The notes: generated by a model from the letters alone, not told the origin. 64,000 nucleotides of DNA from Desulfuromonadaceae bacterium (GCA_028687585.1 JAQTZV010000025.1:1-64000); one strand, 5' to 3'. Positions 16,915 through 26,786 are shown, counted from the first letter of the stretch. Numbers and translations: made by a program.

Positions 16915-16960
16915 TGGAATATATTCCATAATTATGGAATATATTCCATATTATTGGAAT
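16915..16960. promoter_or_regulatory. Operators 2 and 3 for the sigma-54 activator
   Basis: A half-site TGGAAT (16915-16920) is followed by ATTCCA-N6-TGGAAT at 16923-16940 and again at 16943-16960. The two full sites are 20 bp apart, so two dimers would sit on one face of the DNA. They are 257-277 bases upstream of the start, a normal enhancer distance for a sigma-54 promoter. Confidence 0.75.
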
Positions 16961-17040
16961 ACTGTTGGAGTGCCTTTTGATGTTTTGAATCAGTCGCTTC
17001 ATGTTGGTCGCAATAACTGGCCGCCGTCGGATCTTCGCCT

Positions 17041-17859
17041 TCAACCGGCGGACGTGCGAATTGCGGCGGTCCCGAGATAATCACTCATGCCGCCGCAGCT
17101 GTTCTGCGACCAGCCGCCGTCAACCGGCAGGATTGTTCCGGTAACAAAGCTCCCGAGTTCGGAAGCAAGGAACAGGCAGGCGTGCCCAACGTCCTCAGGA
17201 GTACCCAATCTTCCGAGCGGCACGCTCCGTGCGACCATCTTTCTGATGTTCTCATCGGGGGCAAGACGGGCCATTCCTTCTGTCCCTTCTGTCGGGCCGG
17301 GAACCACCGAGTTGACACGAACCCCTGCCGCTCCCCACTCAAGTGCCAGCGTTCGAGTGATCATATCGACACCCGCCTTGGCGGCGCAGACGTGAAGCTG
17401 GGCCTTCATCGGAATGAAGGCTTGTGGAGCGGATATATTGATCACGCTCGCCCCCGGTTTTCTGAGGAGTGGGTACACCGCCTTCATGACATGAAAGGTG
17501 CCACGCAGATCAATATCTACTACCGATTTGAAGGCTTTTCCGCTCATGTCATTGGCAAGAACCGGAAAATTGCCGGCGGCACCGGATACGACGACATCAA
17601 AATCCCCGAAACGCCCATGCACCAATTGTAAACCCGCTTCCAGCGTTTCAAGTTCGCGAACGTCCGCAGTGAACCCCATTGCATCCGCTCCGAGTTGTCG
17701 GAGCCGTGTCACCGTATTATCAACCTTTTCCTGTTTTCTGCTGACAACCGCGACTTTCGCGCCATGAGCAGCGAACAGTTCTGCAATCCCCCGATTAATA
17801 CCGCTCGTTCCGCCGACGACAACCACCACTTTACCCCTAAAATCCAGAGATAACGCCAT
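17041..17859 (-). CDS. SDR oxidoreductase, dienoyl-CoA reductase-like, without active-site Tyr
   Basis: A 272-residue Rossmann enzyme with GGTSGINRG near 16-24 and SGAAGNF near 92. In the usual YxxxK place it reads VCAAK, so the Tyr is Val (157) while K161 remains. This layout, together with FKSVVDIDLRGTF and PGPTEGTEG, matches the 2,4-dienoyl-CoA reductase (DECR) branch of SDR enzymes, which lacks the Tyr in this position. It probably acts on an unsaturated acyl-CoA with NADPH. A GGGAGG site precedes the ATG. It lies 33 bp after the sigma-54 activator gene and so is likely co-transcribed with it. Confidence 0.78.
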   Translation of the reverse strand: MALSLDFRGKVVVVVGGTSGINRGIAELFAAHGAKVAVVSRKQEKVDNTVTRLRQLGADAMGFTADVRELETLEAGLQLVHGRFGDFDVVVSGAAGNFPVLANDMSGKAFKSVVDIDLRGTFHVMKAVYPLLRKPGASVINISAPQAFIPMKAQLHVCAAKAGVDMITRTLALEWGAAGVRVNSVVPGPTEGTEGMARLAPDENIRKMVARSVPLGRLGTPEDVGHACLFLASELGSFVTGTILPVDGGWSQNSCGGMSDYLGTAAIRTSAG

Positions 17860-17892
17860 ACCAGCCTCCCGTCAGTTCATTTTATTTTGCTA

Positions 17893-19338
17893 TCACGTAC
17901 TAATGCCGTATTGAATCACCTTGGCGTACAGGGATGATTTACTGATGCCGAGCCTGGCCGCCGCCGCCTGTTTATCTCCTTTTTCCTCACGGATGGCGGT
18001 CCGAATCACATCTTCTTCAGCCAGCCGGGTGATGAACTTCAGACTGCGCCGATTTTCCTGTGATGACGAAGTGCCGGTCCCTTTAACCACTGCTCCGGGG
18101 ATATCATTACGGGAAATAGTCGGGCCGACTTTTACATAGAGCGCCTGCTCCAGAACATTGCGCAGCTCACGCACATTGCCCGGCCAGTCATATTGACTGA
18201 GTATCTCGGCAACATCCGGCTCGACCCCTTCAACCGGAATTCCGGTCTCCCGCTCCAACTGGCGGAGATGGAACTGAATCAACAGCGGAATATCATCACG
18301 GCGGTTCCTGAGTGGCGGAATCTCGAGCATGACCACATTGAGGCGATAATACAGGTCATGACGGAACATGCCGCTCTTGACCAGCGTTTCCAGATCACGA
18401 TTGGATGCGGCAATAATTCGCACATCCACGGCTTCCGATGCCTCGGCACCGACCGGTTCAATCTCCTTTTCCTGCAGTACCCGCAATAGCTTGACCTGCA
18501 TCGTCAGCGGCAGTTCACTGATCTCGTCCAGAAATATCGTCCCTTTGTCGGCCAGAGCAAACTTTCCCTTTTTCCCTTTTTTCTGCGCCCCGGTAAACGC
18601 GCCTTCCCGGTAGCCGAACAGCTCTGATTCGAAGAGGGTTTCAGGAATTGCCGCGCAATTAACCTTGATGAAAGGGCCGAGCTTTCGGGTGCTTTCATTG
18701 TGGATCGAGTGGGCAAAAAGCTCCTTTCCGGTGCCGCTCTCTCCCTTCAGCAGCACGGTTGTGGTGCTCTTTGCGACCTTTCTGCCGAGCTCTTTGACCC
18801 ACTCCAGCTCTTTGCTGGCACCGATTATGTGGTTGAATGAATATTTAGCACTCAAATGATTGCTGAGCTCACTTTTATAGAACTCCAGTTCGGTCTTGAG
18901 CTTCTTGAAGTTCTCGGTAATGGAGAAGAGATCCTCAATATTCTGAAACATTACCTTGCCGACCACCGCCACCACGTTACCGTTTTCAAAGATCGGAATC
19001 CGGCTGCAGATCATCTCGTGCCCCTTGATCTTCTGCAACTGGGCAATCTCGGCAACCCCGCTTTTGGCGACCAGATGCATGCGGGTGTTTTCAATCACCT
19101 CGGTGACATGCTTCCCGATCAGTTTGTCGATAGTTGATTCCAGAAAAACGGCGTAAGCACTGTTGATTTTCAGAATGTAGCCATCGGCGTCGGTAATAAG
19201 CAAGCCCTCGTAGGCATGCCCCAGGGCATCCTCCAGCATGGTCTGTCCCTTTTCGGCCAACTCGGCACGCTTTGCAAGCGCCAACAGCAGAGTATGGACC
19301 CAGCCGTTTTTATGTATGATCATCAGCTCCTCCGTCAT
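17893..19338 (-). CDS. PAS-domain sigma-54-dependent transcriptional activator
   Basis: 481 residues: a short amino-terminal helix, a PAS domain (about 35-140), a linker, an AAA+ domain with Walker A GESGTGKE (199-206), the sigma-54 contact loop GAFTGA (246-251) and GTIFLDEI (266-273), and a Fis-type helix-turn-helix at the end (QAAAARLGISKSSLYAKV). There is no receiver domain, so a ligand, redox state or acyl-CoA is the likely signal. It is the obvious candidate to bind the ATTCCA-N6-TGGAAT sites at 16807-16960 and drive the promoter at 16685-16701. The link is by proximity. Confidence 0.92.
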   Translation of the reverse strand: MTEELMIIHKNGWVHTLLLALAKRAELAEKGQTMLEDALGHAYEGLLITDADGYILKINSAYAVFLESTIDKLIGKHVTEVIENTRMHLVAKSGVAEIAQLQKIKGHEMICSRIPIFENGNVVAVVGKVMFQNIEDLFSITENFKKLKTELEFYKSELSNHLSAKYSFNHIIGASKELEWVKELGRKVAKSTTTVLLKGESGTGKELFAHSIHNESTRKLGPFIKVNCAAIPETLFESELFGYREGAFTGAQKKGKKGKFALADKGTIFLDEISELPLTMQVKLLRVLQEKEIEPVGAEASEAVDVRIIAASNRDLETLVKSGMFRHDLYYRLNVVMLEIPPLRNRRDDIPLLIQFHLRQLERETGIPVEGVEPDVAEILSQYDWPGNVRELRNVLEQALYVKVGPTISRNDIPGAVVKGTGTSSSQENRRSLKFITRLAEEDVIRTAIREEKGDKQAAAARLGISKSSLYAKVIQYGIST

Positions 19339-19502
19339 ATACCGGATCTGGTCGGCTCATAAGTATCACCCGCCATGTGACACTTTGTACAGCCTCGCTA
19401 CGGTGAATGCAACTTTTTCGGTCATTAACCATATCGGTGAGTGACGAGTGAAATATCGACCGGTTTCCGCTTGACGCAATTAAGGCAAGCGGCTACAACT
19501 TC

Positions 19503-21749
19503 ATGATGGATCTTCTCAACCACCTCAATCCCCCCCAAAAAGAAGCCGTGCTGCACGGAGAGGGGCCGCTGCTGATTCTGGCCGGCGCCGGCTCTGGCAA
19601 AACCCGCGTCATCACCAACCGCATCGCCTACCTGATCCGCGAGAGGGGGGTACGCCCCTGGAACATTATGGCGGTGACCTTCACCAACAAGGCCGCCCGG
19701 GAGATGGCCGAACGGGTCAGCAAACTGCTCGACGGGGGTGATCTGCCGTCCATTTCAACCTTTCACGCCGCCTGCGGCCGCATTCTCCGGCGCGACATAC
19801 ACCACCTCGGCTTCCAGTCATCATTTGCCATTTATGATGATCGCGACAGTGACCGGCTTTTAAAAGATCTTATTGCCGAGATGGATCTGGATGAAAAACG
19901 CTTTGCAGTCAAAGCCGTTTCCGGACGGATCGATGACTTCAAAAATCGTGGTCTCTTTCCGGAGGATATCGGCTCTATCCCCCCCGGTGATGTCTACAAC
20001 AAAAAAGTCGTCGAAATTTATGCCGTCTATCAGGAGCGCCTCAATAAATGCAACGCCCTCGATTTCGGCGACATGATGATCCAGACCGTACGGCTTCTGA
20101 CCCGCTTTCCGGAGGTCTGTTCACACTATCGGGAGCGCTTTCAGTGGCTGCTGGTGGACGAATATCAGGATACCAACCCGGTGCAGTACCAGTTAATCCG
20201 CCTGCTGGCGGGGGAGCGCAAAAACCTCTGCGTGGTGGGTGACGATGATCAGTCGATCTATTCCTGGCGAGGGGCTGATATCCGCAATATTCTTGAATTC
20301 GAAAAAGACTTTCCCGGGGTCAACATCATCCGGCTGGAGCAGAACTACCGCTCTACTTCTACCATCCTGGCAGCGGCTGATGAAGTCGTCAAACAGAACT
20401 TCGGCCGCAAAGGAAAAACGCTCTGGACCGAGAATCCGGCGGGTGAGAAGATCCGCTACGAACGGGTGGAATCAGATCGTGAAGAGGCCCGCTTCGTCAG
20501 CCGTGAAATCGCTCGATTGCACAGCAGCAACCTGCCGCTGGAAGAAATGGCGGTATTCTACCGCACCAATGCGCAGTCGCGATTGATCGAGGAGGCGCTT
20601 GTCGGAAGCGCACTCCCGTATCACATTGTCGGCGGAGTCCGGTTTTACTCCCGCCTGGAGGTCAAGGACATTCTCGCCTATCTGCGGGTACTGGACAATC
20701 CGGCAGATGAGGTGTCACTGAAACGGATCATCAATGTCCCGGCGCGCGGCATTGGCAACACAACGGTAGACAAAATATCACTCCAGGCATTCCAGCACGG
20801 CGGCACTTTTTTTGACGCGCTACAGGATGCAACCCGCGATGGCCTGCTAAGCGCCTCGCCTCGTGGTAAAATCGCGGCCTTTATGACCCTGCTGGATGGT
20901 TTTCGCGAAACCGCAGCCAGCTGCAGTCTCGCGGAACTGACCCGGTCAGTCATGCAGGGGAGCGGCTATCTGGACCGGCTGAAAAACAGTCGTGACGTGG
21001 ACGATGCCGAACGACTGGAGAACCTTGAGCAGCTTCTGGCCGCAATCGAGGAGTTCAGCGAAAAGAACCCCGAATCGGGGCTGTCCGAATTTCTCGAGCA
21101 GGTGTCGCTGGTTTCCGATCTCGAGCAGGGGGAGGTTGGCCAGCCATCGGTCACCCTTATGACCCTGCACGCCGCCAAAGGACTGGAGTTCAAGGCGGTT
21201 TTCATGATCGGCATGGAGGAGCGTCTCTTCCCGCATGTCCGTTCACTGGATGACCTTGACGGCATGGAGGAGGAGCGCCGCCTCTGTTACGTCGGCATGA
21301 CCCGTGCCCGGGAACGGCTCTATCTGCTGAATGCCCGGCGGAGGTACCTGTTCGGCCAGGAACAGTGCAACCCGCCGTCGCGGTTTTTAAGTGATATTCC
21401 AGCGGAACTGATTGAGGACGGTGGTAATGAACGTTATCGAACGGGCGAGGCGCATTTCAGGTATAATCAGTCAGCGGATCGGGCGACTCAGCGGGTCGCC
21501 ACTGCAGAGACAGCAACCCACAACCTGGCCGCTGCTGTTTCATATTCCGAGGATATTGAATCAATTCCTGAACCCTCTGAAGAGCATGATGGCGTCTACA
21601 TCGGCATGAAAGTCCGTCACGGCAAGTTCGGTGTTGGCACCATCCGGAAAGTTGAAGGAGAAGACGAAGGACAGAAAGTGGTCGTCTGGTTTAATTCAGT
21701 TGGGCCGAAAAAACTGCTTCTCCGCTTTGCCGGACTGGAACGGGCGTAA
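19503..21749 (+). CDS. UvrD/PcrA-family DNA helicase
   Basis: A 748-residue superfamily 1A 3'-5' helicase. Walker A (GAGSGKTR) lies near residue 30, DEYQDTNPVQY and GDDDQSIYSWRGAD mark motifs II and III, and VTLMTLHAAKGLEF and VGMTRARERLYL mark motifs V and VI. The carboxy end has the Tudor-like HGKFGVGTIRKVEG segment that contacts RNA polymerase in PcrA/UvrD. It unwinds DNA in excision and mismatch repair. Two ATG codons in a row make the start ambiguous by one residue. It stands alone, divergent from the activator gene. Confidence 0.95.
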   Translation: MMDLLNHLNPPQKEAVLHGEGPLLILAGAGSGKTRVITNRIAYLIRERGVRPWNIMAVTFTNKAAREMAERVSKLLDGGDLPSISTFHAACGRILRRDIHHLGFQSSFAIYDDRDSDRLLKDLIAEMDLDEKRFAVKAVSGRIDDFKNRGLFPEDIGSIPPGDVYNKKVVEIYAVYQERLNKCNALDFGDMMIQTVRLLTRFPEVCSHYRERFQWLLVDEYQDTNPVQYQLIRLLAGERKNLCVVGDDDQSIYSWRGADIRNILEFEKDFPGVNIIRLEQNYRSTSTILAAADEVVKQNFGRKGKTLWTENPAGEKIRYERVESDREEARFVSREIARLHSSNLPLEEMAVFYRTNAQSRLIEEALVGSALPYHIVGGVRFYSRLEVKDILAYLRVLDNPADEVSLKRIINVPARGIGNTTVDKISLQAFQHGGTFFDALQDATRDGLLSASPRGKIAAFMTLLDGFRETAASCSLAELTRSVMQGSGYLDRLKNSRDVDDAERLENLEQLLAAIEEFSEKNPESGLSEFLEQVSLVSDLEQGEVGQPSVTLMTLHAAKGLEFKAVFMIGMEERLFPHVRSLDDLDGMEEERRLCYVGMTRARERLYLLNARRRYLFGQEQCNPPSRFLSDIPAELIEDGGNERYRTGEAHFRYNQSADRATQRVATAETATHNLAAAVSYSEDIESIPEPSEEHDGVYIGMKVRHGKFGVGTIRKVEGEDEGQKVVVWFNSVGPKKLLLRFAGLERA

Positions 21750-21781
21750 CGGCCGGCGGGTTTTACCCGATGCCCTGCTCT

Positions 21782-21805
21782 GTTACGTTATCGATTTTTC
21801 GTAAC
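21782..21805. repeat. Inverted repeat between uvrD and marC
   Basis: GTTACG and CGTAAC are inverted copies around a 12-base spacer ending in five T. The two flanking genes converge here, so it may act as a weak terminator. Confidence 0.4.
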
Positions 21806-21840
21806 GTATTGTTAGTTAGAGCATCAATTTTTCAGCGATC

Positions 21841-22455
21841 TCACCCTACAATCTCTTTCCACGTGGAAAGTCCCCGCATGATCATTTCAATCGCAAAGGT
21901 CCCGACGACGAGAGCCGTAACCCGTCCGGCAATATCGATGTACCTTTGTACGAGTTCATCGTTGCGCTCCCGAACGTAATCGTGAATATACTTTAAAACG
22001 ATCATTAAACCTACACTGGCTAGAACAGCGAACGTAATTGAAAGGACTGCATATATGTGGGTAAGGCGCTTGCCTACCACAATACTGGCGCCTATGGTTC
22101 CGGGACCGATCATGAGAGGCATGGCGATGGAACCGGCGATGTTCCGGGATTCGCCGCGCAACCCTTTTATTGCTGCATTACCTTCAAAAACGAACCGGAG
22201 TGCGATCAGCAGGAAAACAATGCCGCCGAACACCTGGAACGAGGCGAATTCGGCTTGCAGAAGTACGCGAAACAGAACATCCCCAAGTATGGCTGCAATA
22301 GAAAACACGATGATGCTGATGATGCCAGCCCTTATAACTACGTTGCGAAATGTGGGAACCGGAAGCTTGTCGAACACGTCAATCATGTACACAACCATCA
22401 AAAAGGGGTTAAGCAGCATGAATAACAATGTCGTTGAACGGATGAAATCCAACAT
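21841..22455 (-). CDS. MarC-family inner-membrane protein
   Basis: A 204-residue protein with six hydrophobic spans. The amino-terminal LLFMLLNPFLMVVYMIDV and the central LMIGPGTIGASIVVG mark the MarC/YhgN family. Function is not established in the family despite early links to antibiotic resistance. It converges with uvrD and has no operon partner. The flanking 200 bases at 22456-22654 show no gene. Confidence 0.88.
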   Translation of the reverse strand: MLDFIRSTTLLFMLLNPFLMVVYMIDVFDKLPVPTFRNVVIRAGIISIIVFSIAAILGDVLFRVLLQAEFASFQVFGGIVFLLIALRFVFEGNAAIKGLRGESRNIAGSIAMPLMIGPGTIGASIVVGKRLTHIYAVLSITFAVLASVGLMIVLKYIHDYVRERNDELVQRYIDIAGRVTALVVGTFAIEMIMRGLSTWKEIVG

Positions 22456-22654
22456 ATTTCCTCGTTTTATCTGAATTATCCTGCCGTAGCTCTCAAGGGA
22501 AGGGAAGCACCCTGCCGTGCGTAGTGCAGGAAAAAGCCGGTAGTCAGCAGCATATCCTGAGTAATAAGTGCTCTCATTTCATACATTGAAAACCACGTGG
22601 CATGTGATCCTCTTGAAGAAGTGAATTCGACTCCCGGTACGGCTTAAACATCTG

Positions 22655-23491
22655 TTAAGGCAATGTCTTGTACCAGACATTCATGCTTTCAAGGCTGCCG
22701 GAAATATTGGTGTTGTTGGTAAGAGTGCCGGCGAATTCATACCCGTCACGGGCAAACGTTATGTTCATGCCGAATGAGTAGGCACGTGCAATAGTGAAAA
22801 GCGACCGGATACCGCGTAAGTGCACGGTTTCTTCCATCTGCTGCAGCAGATTGAGGGCTAGGCCCTGGCCGCGATATTCCGGCAGGGTCGCAAAGTCGGT
22901 CATCTCCACCGAGCGTGAGGCAAGATCTATTTCTGCGGAAGAGAGCGCAACAATTTTACCATCCTTCGTAACACTGAAAAAAACTGTGCTGCCGCCCATC
23001 GCGGCTTGTAAAAAGCCGGGGTCATGGATCGGAAACGGATAGGTGGCAAATACTTTACGGTAGAGCCCCGCCATTTCTGCTGCATCCTCTTCAGTTGCCA
23101 CTTGAGCGGTGCAGCCAGACGGGAGTGGAACCAACTGCCGAATTGCCCCCTGTGCCCCGGATACAGCCAGAACATCCTGAACAATTTGCGGTTTAAGCTC
23201 CACCCCGCGTGTATCGGTGAAATACTTCCCCATAAAACAGGCATCATTGCCATCGGGGAAAAAAGCCGGTATTGTCGCTTCGAGATCATACCCAGCGGCG
23301 ACAAAGCTGTCTTTGCTCCACATCGGCACTTTGGCAAATATCTTGGAATAGCCGCGAGTGGTTGCCAGCTGGTTCAGTTGGCCAACGATGCGAACAGAAT
23401 CCTCCGGGTGAAGCTTCATCAGATATACCCGGTCATTGGCAGGGCCATGCTGAAGCACGGAACTTCCTATAGTTTCAATCACGTCACTCAT
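22655..23491 (-). CDS. ablB: Beta-lysine N-acetyltransferase
   Basis: A 278-residue GNAT acetyltransferase. The acetyl-CoA loop [14 protein letters not shown] and a carboxy-terminal [26 protein letters not shown] are typical of AblB. It acetylates the epsilon amino group of beta-lysine to give the compatible solute N-epsilon-acetyl-beta-lysine, known from methanogens and some bacteria. It overlaps ablA by 8 bp, supporting joint translation. Confidence 0.9.
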   Translation of the reverse strand: MSDVIETIGSSVLQHGPANDRVYLMKLHPEDSVRIVGQLNQLATTRGYSKIFAKVPMWSKDSFVAAGYDLEATIPAFFPDGNDACFMGKYFTDTRGVELKPQIVQDVLAVSGAQGAIRQLVPLPSGCTAQVATEEDAAEMAGLYRKVFATYPFPIHDPGFLQAAMGGSTVFFSVTKDGKIVALSSAEIDLASRSVEMTDFATLPEYRGQGLALNLLQQMEETVHLRGIRSLFTIARAYSFGMNITFARDGYEFAGTLTNNTNISGSLESMNVWYKTLP

Positions 23492-24797
23492 TGTTCCTCC
23501 GTTTCATCCGGTTGTTGTCCTCCGGGGTTAGCGATATGTCATCATCAAAGTCCGAAAGAAGCCGCTCAATACCTACTGACGCATACTCTTCCGTCCCTTC
23601 CATATTCAGTTCGAGGCGACACTCTGAGCAGTTACGATCGCAGAAGATCGTCTGATAGTTTTCCGGTTCCTGGTAGGTGGTGATTACCCCTTCGTAGTTT
23701 CTGAGCACCACCTTGTTAGTAGCGAGGGTAATCAGGTAATTGGGCATGACCGGGATCTTCCCGCCGCCGCCCGGTGCGTCGATCACGTAGGTCGGGACTG
23801 CAAACCCGCTGGTGTGACCGATGAGGCTTTCCATGATCTCCATTCCTTTTCCCACCGGAGTGCGGAAGTGAGAGAGCCCTTCCGATAAATCGCACTGGTA
23901 TAGGTAGTACGGCCGGACACGGTTCTCCACAAGCCGCTGAACCAACTCCTTGATGATCATCGGGCAGTCGTTGACCCCGGCCAGCAAAACGGTCTGGTTC
24001 CCGAGAGGGATGCCGATATCGGCGAGACGTGCAAGGGCCTCTTTCGCCGAGGCGGTGATCTCCCTGGGGTGGTTGAAGTGGGTATTGATCCAGAGAGGCG
24101 AGTGTTTTTTCAGAACAGCAAGAAGTCCATCGGTGATGCGGTAGGGGAGCACGACCGGCATGCGGCTGCCGATTCTGATCACCTGGACATGAGGAATTGC
24201 CCGAAGTTCACCAAGTATCCAGTCCAAATACTCGTCGGAGAGCATAAGCGGATCTCCTCCCGACAGGAGCACATCGCGCACAACCGGTGTATTGCGGATA
24301 TACTCAAGCCCCTGGGAGATTTCCTCTCGACTCGGTATCGAGGCATTGTCCCCTACCTTCCGTTTACGAGTGCAGTGCCGACAGTACATGGAGCAGATAT
24401 TGCTGATGTGAAAGAGAACCCGGTCCGGGTAACGGTGTGTGATCCCCGGCGCAGGACTGTCGGCATCCTCATCCAGTGGGTCTGCGTGGTCGCAGGAACT
24501 CACCAGCAGTTCGTTGGGCGACGGAAATGACTGCCGGAAGACCGGATCATCGCCATAATTGGTCCGATCGATCAGCGACAGATAGTACGGTGTGATGGAG
24601 AGCGGGAATTTCGCTATCGTCTCCTCGAGTCCTGCCTTCTCTTCTGTAGTAAATGAGATTCCGAGCAGGCGTTCGAAAGTATCAATATCATGTATTGAAT
24701 GCTTCAGCTGCCATGTCCAGTCCTTCCAATGCGAAATGCGGCTGCTCTTGCCGATTTTTTCTGCAATGCTCTGCTGCTTTTCTGTATAAATCGTCAT
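23484..24797 (-). CDS. ablA: Lysine 2,3-aminomutase
   Basis: A 437-residue radical-SAM, PLP-dependent mutase converting L-lysine to beta-lysine. The iron-sulfur motif CSMYCRHC is present, followed by the SGGDPLM segment, and APGGGGK carries the PLP-binding lysine. With AblB it forms a complete osmolyte pathway. It lies 57 bp after the TPR gene and may share its transcript. Salt- or desiccation-linked control is expected from other organisms but no operator is evident. Confidence 0.93.
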   Translation of the reverse strand: MTIYTEKQQSIAEKIGKSSRISHWKDWTWQLKHSIHDIDTFERLLGISFTTEEKAGLEETIAKFPLSITPYYLSLIDRTNYGDDPVFRQSFPSPNELLVSSCDHADPLDEDADSPAPGITHRYPDRVLFHISNICSMYCRHCTRKRKVGDNASIPSREEISQGLEYIRNTPVVRDVLLSGGDPLMLSDEYLDWILGELRAIPHVQVIRIGSRMPVVLPYRITDGLLAVLKKHSPLWINTHFNHPREITASAKEALARLADIGIPLGNQTVLLAGVNDCPMIIKELVQRLVENRVRPYYLYQCDLSEGLSHFRTPVGKGMEIMESLIGHTSGFAVPTYVIDAPGGGGKIPVMPNYLITLATNKVVLRNYEGVITTYQEPENYQTIFCDRNCSECRLELNMEGTEEYASVGIERLLSDFDDDISLTPEDNNRMKRRNNE

Positions 24798-24854
24798 TTG
24801 GTCCCCTTTTTGTATATCATTCGAGCCAAGAGAAACTTGTTCCGCTTCACATAG

Positions 24855-26402
24855 CTACTTCTTCGTAGTGCTTTTTCGTGATTTCTTGCTTTTTCTGTGA
24901 GTATTCTTTTTTTTCGTCACGTTACCCGTGCTTTTTTTTCTTTTCTTCACCGCTTTGCGATGGATCGATTTTTTATTGTTTTTATGTGCGCTCTTCTTTG
25001 CTTTTCTAGCTTTTGCCTTGCGCTCCACTTTCATCAGGTTGCTTAATAACTCACTCGCCACAAGAAGATCAGGGTCCGCTTTTTTTGCAGCTTCGAGATA
25101 AATTCTGGCTTTTTTGAGATCGCCGCTTTTTAAGTACACTTTCCCCATTCCCTTCAATGCCTTTGCGTGATCACTCTTCAGGTCAAGTGCCTTCCGGTAT
25201 TCTGCAATGGAGGCGTCGTACATATTCCTGAAATCGTACATGAGCCCCAGCCTGAAGTGGCTGTTCGGGTCGTCAGGAAAGATATCAACGCCCTCTTTCA
25301 GGAGAGTTAAAAGTTCGTCATATTTTCTCATTTTAACGTAGACGGACATCAGGGTGTTACGGGTGGAGTTGTCGTTCTTGTCGATGTGAAGCACCGTAAG
25401 GTACTCGCTTATGGCCTGGTTTCCTTTGCCTCTTTTTATGAAGAGGTTCGCCAGCTCCTTGTGTGCTTCCAAATCATCCGGGGCAAGCTTTATCGCCTCC
25501 TGATACTCCGCAATGGCTTCTTGATAGTTCCTGTTTTTCTCGTAGGCCCGTGCGAGCTTGAAATGAAGCAGCGGATTGTCACCACGTTCGGTTACCAATT
25601 CACGATATTCGCGGATGGCGCGACTAAAATCACCCCGTAGCGTGTAGATATCTGCAAGATGTCTCCGTGCATCGCCGTTTTTTATATCCAGCCGCACCAC
25701 CTGCCGGAATTGTTCTTCCGCATTATCCAGCATCCCCTGCCGCTCGTACAGGAGACCGAGCGAATAATGGACGTTGCTGTGAGCAGTGCCGGCCTGGAGC
25801 AGCTGCCGGTAGACAGAAGTTGCCTGTTCGTCGGAACCAGCCGCCATCAGTGCATCTCCCAGCTTCTGCAATGCACCAGGATCTCCGGGGTGCTCTTTGA
25901 GTGCCGCCTGATAATGCTCGATGGCTCTGTCGTATTCCCGTACCAGCAGATGTCCATCTCCCTCCTGCAGGTACGTTCCGGAGTCAAAAGTGCCGGTTTT
26001 CCCCGCCAACGCGTACTCTTTGTCGGCGCGCACCGAATCCCCCATCTTCCGGTAGACATCGGCCTTGATTTTGTGCAGTTTCGCCTCACGCTGCAGCACG
26101 GTCGGTTCTGATGCGGAGAAATCATCGGCGACAAGAGCCTGGTGGTACTCTGCAAGAGCACGCTCCTGGTCGCCCTTCTGTTCGTAACGCATTCCTTTGA
26201 CAAAGTGTCCGGGAGAACCATTTGGACAGAGATGAAGAATCCGCTCTTCCTCAGTTACCCGCTTGTCTTGCGAAATTCCCGCAAGCGTAGACACAATCGC
26301 TCCGGCTTTGCGGCATCTGTCAGCCCGTTCTTCACCCCGCGCTGAACCAAACGTGCACGCAACCAACAGGAGCGGCAGAAGCGCTCGGGAATATATCATC
26401 AT
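24855..26402 (-). CDS. Exported TPR protein with lysine-rich tail
   Basis: About 515 residues. A signal peptide (MMIYSRALLPLLLVACTFGSA) leads into about nine tetratricopeptide repeats spanning roughly residues 80-440, e.g. AIAEYQEAIKLAPDDLEAHK. The last 60 residues are Lys/Arg-rich (KKSAHKNNKKS, KKRKKSTGN, KKSRKSTTKK), resembling histone H1-like tails. I start at the ATG preceded by AAAGGAAA rather than five codons earlier. The TPR part should bind proteins; the basic tail would bind nucleic acid or acidic polymer outside the cytoplasm, or act with the envelope. There is no assigned pathway. The cysteine at about 16 in the signal region could make it a lipoprotein. Confidence 0.75.
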   Translation of the reverse strand: MMIYSRALLPLLLVACTFGSARGEERADRCRKAGAIVSTLAGISQDKRVTEEERILHLCPNGSPGHFVKGMRYEQKGDQERALAEYHQALVADDFSASEPTVLQREAKLHKIKADVYRKMGDSVRADKEYALAGKTGTFDSGTYLQEGDGHLLVREYDRAIEHYQAALKEHPGDPGALQKLGDALMAAGSDEQATSVYRQLLQAGTAHSNVHYSLGLLYERQGMLDNAEEQFRQVVRLDIKNGDARRHLADIYTLRGDFSRAIREYRELVTERGDNPLLHFKLARAYEKNRNYQEAIAEYQEAIKLAPDDLEAHKELANLFIKRGKGNQAISEYLTVLHIDKNDNSTRNTLMSVYVKMRKYDELLTLLKEGVDIFPDDPNSHFRLGLMYDFRNMYDASIAEYRKALDLKSDHAKALKGMGKVYLKSGDLKKARIYLEAAKKADPDLLVASELLSNLMKVERKAKARKAKKSAHKNNKKSIHRKAVKKRKKSTGNVTKKKNTHRKSKKSRKSTTKK

Positions 26403-26663
26403 CAGATTTCCTTTCATGCATGCATGTCATGCAGCATCTTCTTGTAAAACCGAACGGCTCCATTTCAAAACCGGTACTGTTGTAATATGGAAGTTACCTG
26501 AAGGGCCGCCGGTCTCGGAGGTGCGCATGCTCTCTCTCCCGAGGATCTATGCAGGGTCAGCAAGCGGGTGGGATTTTGAGAAATGCGGGGAAGGGGCTAT
26601 GTATGACCGTATGGCCGGCTTGAACGGCCATTTATGCGCTGCTTTCAATACTTATCATTTATC

Positions 26664-26680
26664 ACACAAATTATTTGTGT
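26664..26680. promoter_or_regulatory. Palindrome ACACAAAT-T-ATTTGTGT
   Basis: A perfect 8-bp inverted repeat with one central base, about 260 bases upstream of the TPR gene and its ablAB neighbours. Shape and AT-rich surroundings suit a repressor site. The regulator is unknown. Confidence 0.4.
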
Positions 26681-26786
26681 CTGATTATTATATGTACACA
26701 AACAATAATTTGTCAACCCCCCAATTGCTCTTACACATCATAACAATATGATATCATAGCAATTATAGGCATTGTACGCCGGATTT

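Noticed and set aside
16915..16960. Idea that the GGAATATATTCC stretch is a terminator for the SDR gene
   Set aside because: AT-rich weak stems without T-run; the same half-sites and spacing recur at 16807-16824, which fits protein binding better.
26263..26751. 162-codon plus-strand frame over the TPR gene start
   Set aside because: Its first part is antisense to the signal-peptide region and the rest is low-complexity AT-rich DNA.
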